Position numbers and translations under genes: made by a program | Part shown: positions 53,465 to 62,900 of the stretch, in pieces | Layout: each line of letters starts with the position of its first letter | Position numbering within the stretch: position 1 is the first letter of the stretch | Origin: DASPKX01 sp035627835 | GTDB lineage: Bacteria > Verrucomicrobiota > Verrucomicrobiia > Limisphaerales > SXQI01 | Length of the DNA: 64,000 bases | Direction of reading: 5' to 3' | Assembly (NCBI GenBank): GCA_035627835.1 | Contig: DASPKX010000050.1 | Span: forward strand, 4,213-68,212 | Notes under the pieces: generated by a model | Database searches by the model: none | The model's input: the letters and a program-made list of their open reading frames with translations, nothing else | What the model was told of the DNA's origin: nothing

Positions 53465-54375
53465 GCAGCTTGATCGAGCCCCAGCCAATGCGGGTTTTGC
53501 ACCGTGCCATCGAAGTCGGTTGTTGTCTTGAATTGTTCGAACTCACCTTGGCGCGCAAACGGAGCGGAGCGTGCCAACATTGAATCTACCTGTTCCTTGT
53601 TCAATGGCTTGAACGTGTTCACTGCTTCAAACGCTTGATCCAGATACTGCGGTTTGTCGATGCCCGTGATCACCGTCGAGGTTGGCAAATTAAGCGCGTA
53701 ATGCAGGCATTCAATCGCGGTAAGCGCTTTGGCCTTTTGAACGATGGCGCCAGCTCCCAACGGCTTCATTCCCAAAACGCCAATGTTGTCCTTCAGCAGT
53801 TCTGGAAGCACCAATTTCTCGAAGCTCCGGAAATGCGCGTCCATAACATTGAGGGGCATCTGCACAGCGTCAAATGTGAAGCCGATTTGCCGCGCGCGCT
53901 CGAGCATGGCCAGGTGAAAAACGGGATCTTTGTGGCCAGTAAAACCGATGTGGCGAATTTTGCCTGCGCGTTGGGCCTCGATGACCGCGTCGAAAGCGCC
54001 TCCTTTGCGGAAGACCCGCTCAGGATCCTCGGGGCGAATCATCTCGTGAAACTGCATCAAATCAATCCGGTCCGTTTGGAGGCGCTTGAGACAATCGTTG
54101 ATCTGATTCGTGGCCGCCTTGTGCGTCTGGCCATCGATTTTGGTCATCAAATAGACCTTGTCCCGGTAGCCATCGCGCAAAGCGTTGCCCATCCAAACTT
54201 CGGATTTGCCGTCGTGGTAGTCCCAGCAATTGTCCATGAAGGTGATGCCGCCGTCGATCGCCTTGCGGACAACACGGATGCACTCCTGCTCCGAAGATAA
54301 ATCACCCAGGTGATACCCACCCAATCCAATAGCTGAGACTCGTTCCCCTGTTCGCCCCAATGTCCGGTAAATCAT
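53461..54375 (-). CDS. Aldo/keto reductase
   Basis: The 304-residue TIM-barrel oxidoreductase has the tetrad D48, Y53 (NCWDYHDGKSE), K79 (LMTKIDG) and H110 (LMQFHEM), and a NADPH site near GITGIDKPQ. The catalytic Tyr and His are in the expected register. It is close to the AKR11/YghZ-like predicted reductases that often carry a Cys or Fe-S neighbour, not present here. The substrate is unknown. Confidence 0.93.
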   Translation of the reverse strand: MIYRTLGRTGERVSAIGLGGYHLGDLSSEQECIRVVRKAIDGGITFMDNCWDYHDGKSEVWMGNALRDGYRDKVYLMTKIDGQTHKAATNQINDCLKRLQTDRIDLMQFHEMIRPEDPERVFRKGGAFDAVIEAQRAGKIRHIGFTGHKDPVFHLAMLERARQIGFTFDAVQMPLNVMDAHFRSFEKLVLPELLKDNIGVLGMKPLGAGAIVQKAKALTAIECLHYALNLPTSTVITGIDKPQYLDQAFEAVNTFKPLNKEQVDSMLARSAPFARQGEFEQFKTTTDFDGTVQNPHWLGLDQAA

Positions 54376-54442
54376 TTCTCCTCCTCTGGTTACTCTCCCA
54401 TTTCAGGAGGCGGCGTCAATCGGCGGAGAATGGTAGGTCGAC

Positions 54443-56344
54443 TTAGCGATCGGGCGGCCGCTCAGTGGTGTCGAAGGTGATCTGCGGCAGGTATTCGCCT
54501 TTGAACTCACGAGACCACCAGGCTCCGGTTTTCTGGCGCTCGTCCCGGTTCGTGAAGCGATACTCCCACAGCTGCGCTCTAATGAACCTGGGCGGTGAGT
54601 TCGGGAAAGGATTCCTGGCCAGAAGACGTGTCACTGTGGGCTCGTTTTGCAAAAGGCGGGCGCAGAAGTTAATGAACCAGGGGCTTTGATCAAAGGGCCC
54701 CAGCGCCGCAAACCACATCTGCCAATCAAGCCGCGGCATGTGCGGGCCGATTTGCGGTGGGGCTTGCTTCGGATCGCCCGGCTTAAAACGAAATTCGTAT
54801 GGATGCCAGGACTCGCCGTCCATGCTTCCTTCCACGATGATCTCGGCGCGTTCGGTGGTCATATTCGCGAACAAGCCGTAGGCGTTGATGCTGCGAAACG
54901 CGGCCATGCGGCTATAAACGTTCACTATCGGGTCCGGCCAGCGGGGGTTGATTCGCAGCACAAGCAGCAACTGAACTGCCGACATGAAGAGCACGACTAT
55001 TATTAGCCCCGTGCGTGCAAACAAGAGCAGCCACCATTGCGCAGGGTGGTTCCGGGGGATCGCTGGCGCCGCCACCCCTTTTTCTTCCATAGCCGGACGC
55101 TTCCTGAGAGCAGCCACACCACGCTTGAACACGGCCTTGCCCCGCAGCATCCACTCGTCATCAAGCAACGGGATGCAAAGCACGATGGTCAGCAGATTGA
55201 AGAATCCATAATTGCCCGTCAGCAAAATGCCAGCCTGCAAGCCAACGAAACCCAGGGCCGCAAACAAGCGCGCGCGCCGCCCCACGAAGATCAGGAACGG
55301 CAAAGCAAGTTCGATGATGTGCATCCCAGCCACGAACGCGGCGTTAAACCACCCCGGCAGTTGATGCGCATGCCAGGCCAGCGGAGTGGGGAGCGGCTGC
55401 GTGTGATAGTGATAGTCAAGGGCTGTTAGAAACCACCACGTTTCATCGCCGCTTAGCAGCTTGACGCATCCCGACTCGAACATGAGCCGGAACATCAGCC
55501 ATCTATAAAGCCAGATCACAGCGCGAGAAGGCGGACCTGAGTTCGTCAGCCACAGTCTCCAGCGCGGTAGAAAGATCGCTAACAAGCCTGCTTCCAGAAG
55601 GCAATTGTCCCACTGAAAACTGAGGAACACCCCGCCAGCCACCGTTAGTGATAAGTACAAAACCCAGAGCGCAATTAAACAAAGCCACGGCGCAAAGCCC
55701 ATAACGAGCGCCAGCGAAACGATCACACCAACCCAGCATTGGGCGGAAATAAACTGATCGCTGGTATTCCATAAGCAGAGCGTCGGCACATCGACGAAGC
55801 TCAACGCAGAACCTTGAGACAACCCTTCTGCAACGGGGACAATGCCCGCGGAGCCGATCAATCCGGGTAACTGCGCGCCCAGCGACCAGAATGCCGCCAG
55901 ATAAATTAGGCCCAACCCTCGCAGAAAGATTTCGCTGACTAAATTGTAGACCGCAAGCCTCCGGGGAATGAATGCTCGCGTGAGCATTGAGATAACCATT
56001 CGATTGCGTGCGATCAGGCCGTAGGCCGCTTCGGAAACGGGAGCGAAGCCGGGCGCCCATTCATAAGCCCAGTCGAGGGCTGTCTCGCCAATGAGCGCGA
56101 GCAGTCGGTAAACGGCTTTGGCCCCATGATGAACCGTTCCATTCACCTCGATGAGATGGAACGCTTTTTGAAGATCCGCTAAGGCGATTTCGGGGAACCG
56201 GTCCTGAACGCGCTCATCCTGCAGCTGAAGAAACTCGACCTGGCTCGCTGCCTTCTGCTTCCAGATATCCACCCATCTCCCGCAGAAACGGCATTCCCCA
56301 TCATAGATGGCTACCGGCGCCCCTGGCGGCGAACTCACACGCAT
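54443..56344 (-). CDS. Fusion of DCC (DUF393) domain and lipase maturation factor-like membrane protein
   Basis: The 633-residue protein begins with a DCC domain: AIYDGECRFCGRWV with CxxC (C18, C21), a thioredoxin-like oxidoreductase motif. From about residue 130 a long region has about ten membrane helices and matches lipase maturation factor 1 / HTTM-like proteins: FLSFQWDNCLLEAGLLAIF, RWLMFRLMFESGCVKLLSGD and the C-terminal YPEFRF-type segment WHPYEFRFKPGDP. LMF1 assists lipase folding in animals; the bacterial role is unknown. Fusion to a thiol-disulfide domain supports an envelope protein-folding role, which is inference. Confidence 0.92.
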   Translation of the reverse strand: MRVSSPPGAPVAIYDGECRFCGRWVDIWKQKAASQVEFLQLQDERVQDRFPEIALADLQKAFHLIEVNGTVHHGAKAVYRLLALIGETALDWAYEWAPGFAPVSEAAYGLIARNRMVISMLTRAFIPRRLAVYNLVSEIFLRGLGLIYLAAFWSLGAQLPGLIGSAGIVPVAEGLSQGSALSFVDVPTLCLWNTSDQFISAQCWVGVIVSLALVMGFAPWLCLIALWVLYLSLTVAGGVFLSFQWDNCLLEAGLLAIFLPRWRLWLTNSGPPSRAVIWLYRWLMFRLMFESGCVKLLSGDETWWFLTALDYHYHTQPLPTPLAWHAHQLPGWFNAAFVAGMHIIELALPFLIFVGRRARLFAALGFVGLQAGILLTGNYGFFNLLTIVLCIPLLDDEWMLRGKAVFKRGVAALRKRPAMEEKGVAAPAIPRNHPAQWWLLLFARTGLIIVVLFMSAVQLLLVLRINPRWPDPIVNVYSRMAAFRSINAYGLFANMTTERAEIIVEGSMDGESWHPYEFRFKPGDPKQAPPQIGPHMPRLDWQMWFAALGPFDQSPWFINFCARLLQNEPTVTRLLARNPFPNSPPRFIRAQLWEYRFTNRDERQKTGAWWSREFKGEYLPQITFDTTERPPDR

Positions 56345-56457
56345 GCGCTAATATGCAGCGTCCTTAATGGAAGCGTCGAGAGGGGCAGGGGATTGGCTGA
56401 ACGCGCAAGGCAAGGGAGTAACTTGCCCGTGGCGGATCACCGCTAATCGCACTTCAG

Positions 56458-57093
56458 CTAAGGAGCCACGATGCCATGGCGCACCGCGAAACGGACAAGC
56501 TCTGTTTGTGATTTGGCGCCGATCTTTCGCATGAGATTTGCTCGGTGAGTTTCAGCTGTGCGCCGACTGATGAACAGGACACTCGCAATCTGGCTCGCGG
56601 ACTTCCCTTCCGCCGCAAGCCGGACCACTTCACGCTCGCGCGCCGTTAAGTTGTCCCACGGAATTCCGCGAGTGAGGTCCTTGTGCACTACAGCTCGGAG
56701 GGCGCAAGCCTTAAGACGAGCGCTCAAGAAGGACTCCCCTCGTGCAACCGCGGCAATCCCTGCTAGAAGCGTCGCTGGCTCATCCTGCTTCAACACATAT
56801 CCCAAGGCGCCTGCTCGCAGCGTTTCGGTCACGTAGGTGTCATCCGCTTGAGAAGAAAGGACAAGGGCGTGACCTTTTGCTTCCCTTACCGTCCGGAGGA
56901 CTTCCACTCCGCGCGCGTTTGGCAGGGCAGCCTCGGTGATCACCAAATCCGGCATGTGCTTATAAAAGGCTGCGATTCCTTCGGCTCCGTCTCCAACATC
57001 TGCAACGAATTGTATCTGCGTGTGATCCAGGAGGAGACGCATGGTCGCTTTGCGAATCAACACGTGGGGTTCAATATAGATGGCTGTGATCAT
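56458..57093 (-). CDS. NarL/LuxR-type response regulator with atypical receiver
   Basis: The 211-residue protein has an N-terminal receiver and a C-terminal LuxR helix-turn-helix (about 147-205, LTAREREVVRLAAEGKSASQIA). The receiver lacks the acidic pocket: the usual Asp-Asp after the first strand is E8-P9 (AIYIEPHV), and the phospho-accepting Asp is Glu at position 54 (PDLVITEAALP). The Ser/Thr (S80) and Lys102 of the signalling core remain. Glu can mimic phospho-Asp, so the regulator may be always active or respond to a ligand or to level. No histidine kinase gene is adjacent. Confidence 0.93.
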   Translation of the reverse strand: MITAIYIEPHVLIRKATMRLLLDHTQIQFVADVGDGAEGIAAFYKHMPDLVITEAALPNARGVEVLRTVREAKGHALVLSSQADDTYVTETLRAGALGYVLKQDEPATLLAGIAAVARGESFLSARLKACALRAVVHKDLTRGIPWDNLTAREREVVRLAAEGKSASQIASVLFISRRTAETHRANLMRKIGAKSQTELVRFAVRHGIVAP

Positions 57094-57284
57094 TCATGTT
57101 GCGCAAGTCTTGAGTCGAGGAGCGTCCGGGCATGACGCAGCGCAACAAAAAAGATGAGGAACAAGGATACTGTGCTCTTCTATTGATGGTAGCGCAATGA
57201 CGAATAACCTGATGGTCTCGAACGTCGGGTCGTGCCGCTTTGGCATCGGCTTCCCTGCGATAACTCGCTTAACAATGCAGAGGT

Positions 57285-57426
57285 TAACTTACGCTGTGCA
57301 GGATCTGTGTAGAACACCGACTGAGGCCCGGATCGCCTGCCATCCGTAGCTCTTCTAGGCAGTCCTCCTGCGCGCGGGCGCTCTGCAGACACCATCCTTC
57401 GCACTCAATCTTCCGGGTTCGGAGCG
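57285..57426. repeat. Remnant of a second GIY-YIG unit with flank repeat L
   Basis: On the plus strand CCATCCGTAGCTC starts at 57340 and the unit ends with GGGTTCGGAGCG at 57426; it is a diverged direct copy of the flank at 57697-57804. On the minus strand the following sequence (TTCTACACAGATCCTGCACA) matches the beginning of the GIY-YIG gene and then stops matching. The rest of 57094-57284 shows no gene. Confidence 0.55.
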
Positions 57427-57428
57427 TG

Positions 57429-57690
57429 TCACGGTCGCAGGAGGTGGCGGTTGGCGAAGGAATGGCCGGAACCACTCTTCAGATAGTGCTCGAAATCTTG
57501 AGCTTGTTTCATGGTCTCAAAAGCCCCGTAAAACTTTAGCTTCCACGGAGCAAACCTGGCGGTGTGAGCACAGCGTTGGGCATTATGATCTGCGACACGC
57601 TCTTTGAGATCGGAAGTGTGCCCCCCGGTAGGTTTCCGCAGGGGTATTGATGCTCTGCAAGATGTAAGCGTAGAACGTCCGATAGGCCTT
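57429..57690 (-). pseudogene. GIY-YIG nuclease broken by one extra G
   Basis: The minus-strand frame reads FYAYILQSINTPAETYRG (GIY-YIG start) and then, after a 1-base shift, HTSDLKERVADHNAQ...FYGAFETMKQAQDFEHYLKSGSG and ANRHLLRP. A run of six G (minus strand; C run at 57621-57626) marks the shift: removing one G gives TYRGHTSDLKERV, close to the family's YVGxTxDLKxR. No ATG is visible at the expected start. It is either a decayed copy of a small repeated nuclease gene, or a sequencing error in the homopolymer. Confidence 0.75.
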
Positions 57691-57696
57691 CTTGGA

Positions 57697-57804
57697 TGGC
57701 CGGCCATCCGTAGCTCAGCTACGGGCGGTCCTCTTTTGCGGGGACGCTACGGAGGACACCATCCTTCGCTCCAAACCCTGAAGGGTTCGGAGCGAAGGAT
57801 GGTG
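57697..57804. repeat. Flank repeat R with long hairpin that ends in the tRNA-Ala CCA
   Basis: GGCCGGCCATCCGTAGCT opens the unit; its counterpart L is at 57340-57426. The last 48 bases (57757-57804) are a near-perfect hairpin: CACCATCCTTCGCTCC pairs with GGAGCGAAGGATGGTG, with an inner AACCC / GGGTT pair. Its right arm covers the last 5 bases of the tRNA-Ala gene. Confidence 0.7.
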
Positions 57805-57875
57805 GAGCCGAGGGGATTCGAACCCCTGACCCCCACAATGCCATTGTGGTGCTCTACCAACTGAGCTACGACCCC
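57800..57875 (-). tRNA. tRNA-Ala (anticodon GGC)
   Basis: The 76-base gene folds as a standard tRNA with encoded CCA. The acceptor arm GGGGTCG pairs with CGGCTCC, the D-arm is AGCTCAGTTGGTAGAGC, the anticodon arm CCACA-ATGGCAT-TGTGG carries GGC, and the T-arm has GGTTCGAATCC. GGC reads Ala codons GCC/GCU. It diverges from aroC. Confidence 0.95.
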
Positions 57876-57971
57876 ATCCGAAAGGCGCGTTGAATGTAAT
57901 TCCGCGCCTCACGTTGTCAAACACCGTTTGTGTTTTGATTTCCCACCATCGTTTCTGCAATCTCATCGCCG

Positions 57972-59054
57972 ATGGGTAACGTTTTTGGCCATCTCTTTCG
58001 CATTTCAACTTGGGGTGAATCCCACGGCGGCGGTGTCGGCGTCGTCATTGATGGCTGCCCGCCCGGTCTAAATCTTAACGAAAGCGACATTCAGCCGGAG
58101 CTCGACCGCCGTCGGCCCGGCCAGTCGAAGATCGTCACTCCGCGCAAGGAGACTGATACCGTCCAGATTCTCTCCGGCGTGTTCGAGGGAAAGACTCTCG
58201 GGACGCCGATTTCCATGTGGGTGAAGAACGAAGATGCCCGCCCAGAGGCCTACTCGGAAATGGCCACGAAGTTTCGCCCCTCCCACGCGGATTACACGTA
58301 CATAGCGAAGTACGGTTTGCGGAATTGGCAGGGTGGGGGACGCAGCAGCGCCCGGGAAACAATTGGGCGGGTCGCAGCCGGAGCCGTGGCCAAAAAAATC
58401 CTCAAGGAGCGCTTCAGCGTGGAGACGCTCGCCTTTGTTCAGCAGGTCCAACGAATCACAGCCAAAGTTGATTTCGAGAAGGTTACCTTAAAGGAGGTGG
58501 AATCCAACATTGTTCGCTGCCCGGACCCAACGGCTGCGGATCAAATGATTTCGCTAATCGAAGAAACGCGAAAGGCGGGTGACAGCGTTGGCGGCATCGT
58601 TATGGGTGTTGCGCGCGGGGTGCCTCCGGGGTGGGGCGAGCCGGTGTTTGACCGCCTCGAGGCCGATTTAGGCAAGGCGATGCTGAGCCTGCCCGCTTCC
58701 AAGGGATTCGATGTGGGTTCCGGGTTCGACAGCATTTACCTCACTGGCCGGGAGCACAACGATCCGTTCCGGATACGCGGTGGAAAAGTGGTGACCACCT
58801 CGAACCGTTCAGGCGGCGTGCAGGGCGGAATCTCGAACGGCCAAACCATCTATTTCCGGGTCGCTTTTAAACCGGTGGCCACCGTCATGCACGAGCAGGA
58901 CACCGTGGACGCCGAGTACAAGGAAACGACCCTGCAAGGCCGCGGCCGCCACGACCCCTGCGTGCTGCCACGGGCAGTGCCAATGGTTGAAGCGATGACA
59001 GCCCTCGTTCTGCTCGAGCACGCGATGCGCCACAAAGCGCAATGCGCGCTCTGA
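57972..59054 (+). CDS. aroC: Chorismate synthase
   Basis: The 360-residue enzyme performs the last shikimate step, EPSP to chorismate, using reduced FMN. Family signatures are present: GHLFRISTWGESHGGGVGVVIDG at the start, RPSHADYTYIAKYGLRNWQGGGRSSARETIG and the late GRGRHDPCVLPRAVPMVEAM. It has the usual length. It stands alone, divergent from tRNA-Ala. Confidence 0.97.
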   Translation: MGNVFGHLFRISTWGESHGGGVGVVIDGCPPGLNLNESDIQPELDRRRPGQSKIVTPRKETDTVQILSGVFEGKTLGTPISMWVKNEDARPEAYSEMATKFRPSHADYTYIAKYGLRNWQGGGRSSARETIGRVAAGAVAKKILKERFSVETLAFVQQVQRITAKVDFEKVTLKEVESNIVRCPDPTAADQMISLIEETRKAGDSVGGIVMGVARGVPPGWGEPVFDRLEADLGKAMLSLPASKGFDVGSGFDSIYLTGREHNDPFRIRGGKVVTTSNRSGGVQGGISNGQTIYFRVAFKPVATVMHEQDTVDAEYKETTLQGRGRHDPCVLPRAVPMVEAMTALVLLEHAMRHKAQCAL

Positions 59055-59065
59055 GCATCGGGCCC

Positions 59066-59842
59066 TTAGAGGCGTCCCACTCGAAACGCCAGGGGCCATT
59101 CAATGAGGCGCGGCTCACCTGGCGAGGTCCACGTCTTCAATAGACGATCTCGCAATTCGGGAAGCGGGTCTTGCTTGAGGGCCTCTCTATACCGGTTTGT
59201 TGCCGACCACGTCCCAAAGTAAGCGAGGAGCTGCTCCAAATCCCACGAGGTGCTCATTGAGAAACCAGGAGCGGCCAATTCCTCGAACGGAAAAGGGACC
59301 GTCCGATATCCATTCTCAACCAGCACCCGCTCAGGAGGCCAGTATGGACCGACAACGTTGCTGTAGAAGTCGGTGACAATCTCCTGGAGCGCCGGGTCAT
59401 CAAACCGTTGTATGCCATAACTCCACAACGCGATCACGGAGCCGGGTTTCGCCACGCGACGCACTTCGTTGTAGAAGGCGGGAAGATCAAACCAATGAGC
59501 CGCTTGTGCGACTGTGGTCAGATCGATGGACTCAGCGCTCAACCCACTTAGCTCTGCTGGAGCAACGCGCCAATCGATCTTCGGATGCTTCGGCGCGCAG
59601 GCGATCTGGGATGCGCTCGCGTCAGTCCCGATGACGCGCGTGAAATGCTCGGCCAATCCTACCGTGGCTTGACCGCTGCCGCAGGCGCAGTCCCAGGCAA
59701 GTCCATGCCCCTTCACTAGACTCGCGAGCCATTCGAATAGCTCCGCAGGGTAGGTTGGCCGGGGGTGGCGTAGCTGGTCGCCGCTTTGGAAAAGTGGTCC
59801 TTGAACGCAGGTTGCACAGGTCGAAGGATAAGCTCCCCACAT
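59066..59842 (-). CDS. Class I SAM-dependent methyltransferase
   Basis: The 258-residue protein has LAWDCACGSGQATVGLA (SAM loop), VIGTDASASQIACA and WRVAPAELSGLSAESIDLTTVAQAAHWFD, close to the trans-aconitate methyltransferase-like group. Its C-terminal region (about 165-250) is typical of that family. The first 15 residues, including two Cys, may not be translated; a later Met is absent, so the start remains uncertain. The gene ends 11 bases from aroC. Confidence 0.88.
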   Translation of the reverse strand: MWGAYPSTCATCVQGPLFQSGDQLRHPRPTYPAELFEWLASLVKGHGLAWDCACGSGQATVGLAEHFTRVIGTDASASQIACAPKHPKIDWRVAPAELSGLSAESIDLTTVAQAAHWFDLPAFYNEVRRVAKPGSVIALWSYGIQRFDDPALQEIVTDFYSNVVGPYWPPERVLVENGYRTVPFPFEELAAPGFSMSTSWDLEQLLAYFGTWSATNRYREALKQDPLPELRDRLLKTWTSPGEPRLIEWPLAFRVGRL

Positions 59843-59903
59843 GAGCCAGCAATGCCTGAAACTTTAGCTGGTTAGAATTGCGTGACGTTTTAAATTCACG
59901 GCT

Positions 59904-62900
59904 GTGAAACCCACTGTCCCATCGATCATGTGCATCGTGCGCTTGATCGCGTTCGCGTTCGTTTGCCTTCCCTTGTCGGCCGTGGACGCGTCGCGCGCGG
60001 AGCCGCCTCTGATAGGTGTGGGTGTGGCCCAAGTCGATATCACTCCCGGCTACCCAGTTCGTTTGAGCGGCTTCGGCTTCAGGCGCGACGAGTCTGAAGG
60101 CGTGACGCAGCGGATCTACGCCAAGGCCTTGGCGTTTGAAAACAAGGATGCCGGTCCCGCGATTCTCATCACGGCGGACAATCTTTGTGTTCCAGATGAA
60201 ATAACTCGTGAAGTGGCAAAGCGGCTTGAGCCCAAGATCGGCTTAAAGCTCGAGCGTCTAACCATCACCGCCACACACACGCACACTGCGCCTATGCTCA
60301 AGGATGTGTGCCCCACGATCTTTGGAACACAAATCCCAGAGGCGCATCAAACGAACATAAACCGTTACACAGAAGAGTTTACGGACGCCTTGGAGAAGGT
60401 GGCTCTCGAGGCGCACAAAGCCATTCGGCCGTCGCGCCTGTTTTGGGGAAAGGGAAAGGCAAGCTTTGCGGTCAATCGCCGCACCAAAGGCGGCCCTGTG
60501 GATCATGATTTGCCGACCCTGGTTGTGCGCGACGCGGACGGAAAAGTGCGCGCCGTTTATTTCAGCTATGCCTGCCATTGCGTGACCCTCTCAGGCAACC
60601 TCATCAGCGGCGATTGGGCAGGCTTTGCGCAGCACACAGTGCAGGAGATGTATCCCGGGGCCATTGCACTCGCTTCCGTCGGATGCGGCGCAGATTCAAA
60701 CCCTGCCTCTGGCGTGACAGGAACCAATGTAACTGTCTGCAAGGAGCAAGGGGATCAAATTGCCAATGAGGTTAAGAGAATCGTGGAAGCCGGAATGCTT
60801 CCGCTTAGCACGTCTCCCGCAGTGAAGTACTCGCGGGTTGATCTTCCTTTTGCAGCTGCGCGCTCGCGTCAGGAATGGGAGGAACGCGCGAAGCGCAACG
60901 ATGCTGTTGGCCATCATGCGCGGTTGAACCTCGCCCGCCTTGATCGCGGTGAGACTCTCCCGACCAAGTTTAACTATCCAATCCAATCGTGGATATTTGG
61001 CGAAGAGCTGGCGATCGTGTTCCTCCCCGGCGAAACGGTCGTTGACTACTCGCTGCGTCTTAAGCGGGAGTTCGACCGACGACGGCTCTGGGTCAATGGC
61101 TATTCCAATGATGGGCGCGCCTACATCCCAAGCGAGCGCATCCTGAAGGAGGGCGGCTATGAAGGTGGCGACGCGATGGTTTACTACGATTTCCCGCAGA
61201 TCTTCGCGCCGGGGCTGGAGCAAAAAATCCTGGATTCAGTGCATGCGCAATTGCCCCCTTCTTATCGAGCGCAACCAGGAACCGAAGGCAGTCGTCCGCT
61301 GCCCCCTTCGGAAGCGCTGAAAACATTCCGCACGAAACCAGGATTAGAAGTGCAGCTCGTCGCCGCCGAGCCGTTGGTGCAATCGCCTGTCGCCATCGAT
61401 TGGGGCGCTGACGGCAGGCTCTGGGTCTGCGAGATGAACGATTACCCAAGCGGCATGGACAATAATTGGCAGCCGGGCGGGCGGGTGAAGTTTTTGCGCG
61501 ACACCAATGCGGATGGTCGTTACGACCACGCTACGGTCTTCCTGGAGGACATTCCCTTTCCCACAGGGATTACCGCGTGGGGCCGCGGCCTTTTTGTTTG
61601 CGCGGCGCCCGATGTCCTTTATGCCCAAGACACGAATGGGGACGGCAAAGCAGACAAAGTGGAGCGCGTCTTCACGGGGTTTTTCACCGACAATTTCCAG
61701 GCGCGCGTGAACAGCCTGAGCCTTGGCATGGATAACTGGATCTACGCGGCAAACGGCTTGCTCGGTGGGATCATCGAAACATTGCCGAACTCACTTTTCT
61801 CAGCGGCAGGGCAGAAGGTGGATATTCGTAACCGCGACTTCCGGTTCCATCCCGCCAGCGGGGTCATGGAACCGGTCAGCGGTTTAACACAGCAAGGACG
61901 TGCCCGGGACGACTGGGGGAATTGGTTCGGCTGCGACAATAGCCAACTGCTTCTGCATTACGCCGGCAACGAACGCTACAGCCGGCGCAACCCGCATGTC
62001 ATCAGCGGGTCTGGAATCAGAAATCTGGTTACGGAAGCGAATGGCAATAGAATCTATCCGACCAGCGAGACCTTGGAGCGCTTCAACGATCTCGACCATG
62101 TGAACCGCGTCACCTCTGCGTGTGGCCTGGGCATATATCGCGACACGCTGCTTGGAGAGGAGTTTTACGCGAACTCCTTCACCTGCGAAGCGGTGCATAA
62201 TCTTGTCCATCGTCGCGTCATTGAAGGCGACGCCACAATAACCTCGCGCCAAGCCGAAGACGAAACCAGTTCAGAGTTTCTGACATCCACAGACAATTGG
62301 TTTCGCCCCGCCCAGGCGCGGCCAGGGCCCGATGGCGCTTTGTACATTGCCGACATGTACCGCTTCCTGATCGAGCACCCACGCTGGATTCCAGCCGCGC
62401 GCCTGTCAAAAATCGACATCCGCGCAGGTGCAGACAAAGGCCGTATTTACCGCGTGGTGAAAAAAGGAGCTGAGCTGCGTCCCATCCGCGATCTCACCGG
62501 GCTGGATGCTACCCATCTAGCGGCAGCGCTCGATACCCCCAATGGCATCGAGCGAGATAGAGTCCACATTGAGATCCTCACGCGTAAAGCCACCAACGCC
62601 GCGCCTGGTCTGCGCAAGCTCGCTAGCGGCTCTACCCTGCCGCAAGTGCGCGTGCAAGCGCTCGCAGCTCTGGAAGGCTTAGATGGCATCACCCCTGAAG
62701 TTATTGAATCCGCGTTAAAGGATCGTGATCCCCGCATCCGCGAACATGCTATTCGTGTTGCTGAGCCGTTTCTGAAAGCTGATGAACAATTCCTAAGCAA
62801 ACTCCGGCCTTTAGCCAGCGACGATTCCCCGCTAGTGGCGCGCCAACTGGCGCACACGTTGGGCGAGTCTCACAGCAAAGATGCCGCTGATATCCTCGCC

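Noticed and set aside
57180..57707. Independent small proteins opposite the GIY-YIG flanks
   Set aside because: These frames are translations of the repeat units and of the frame-shifted nuclease.
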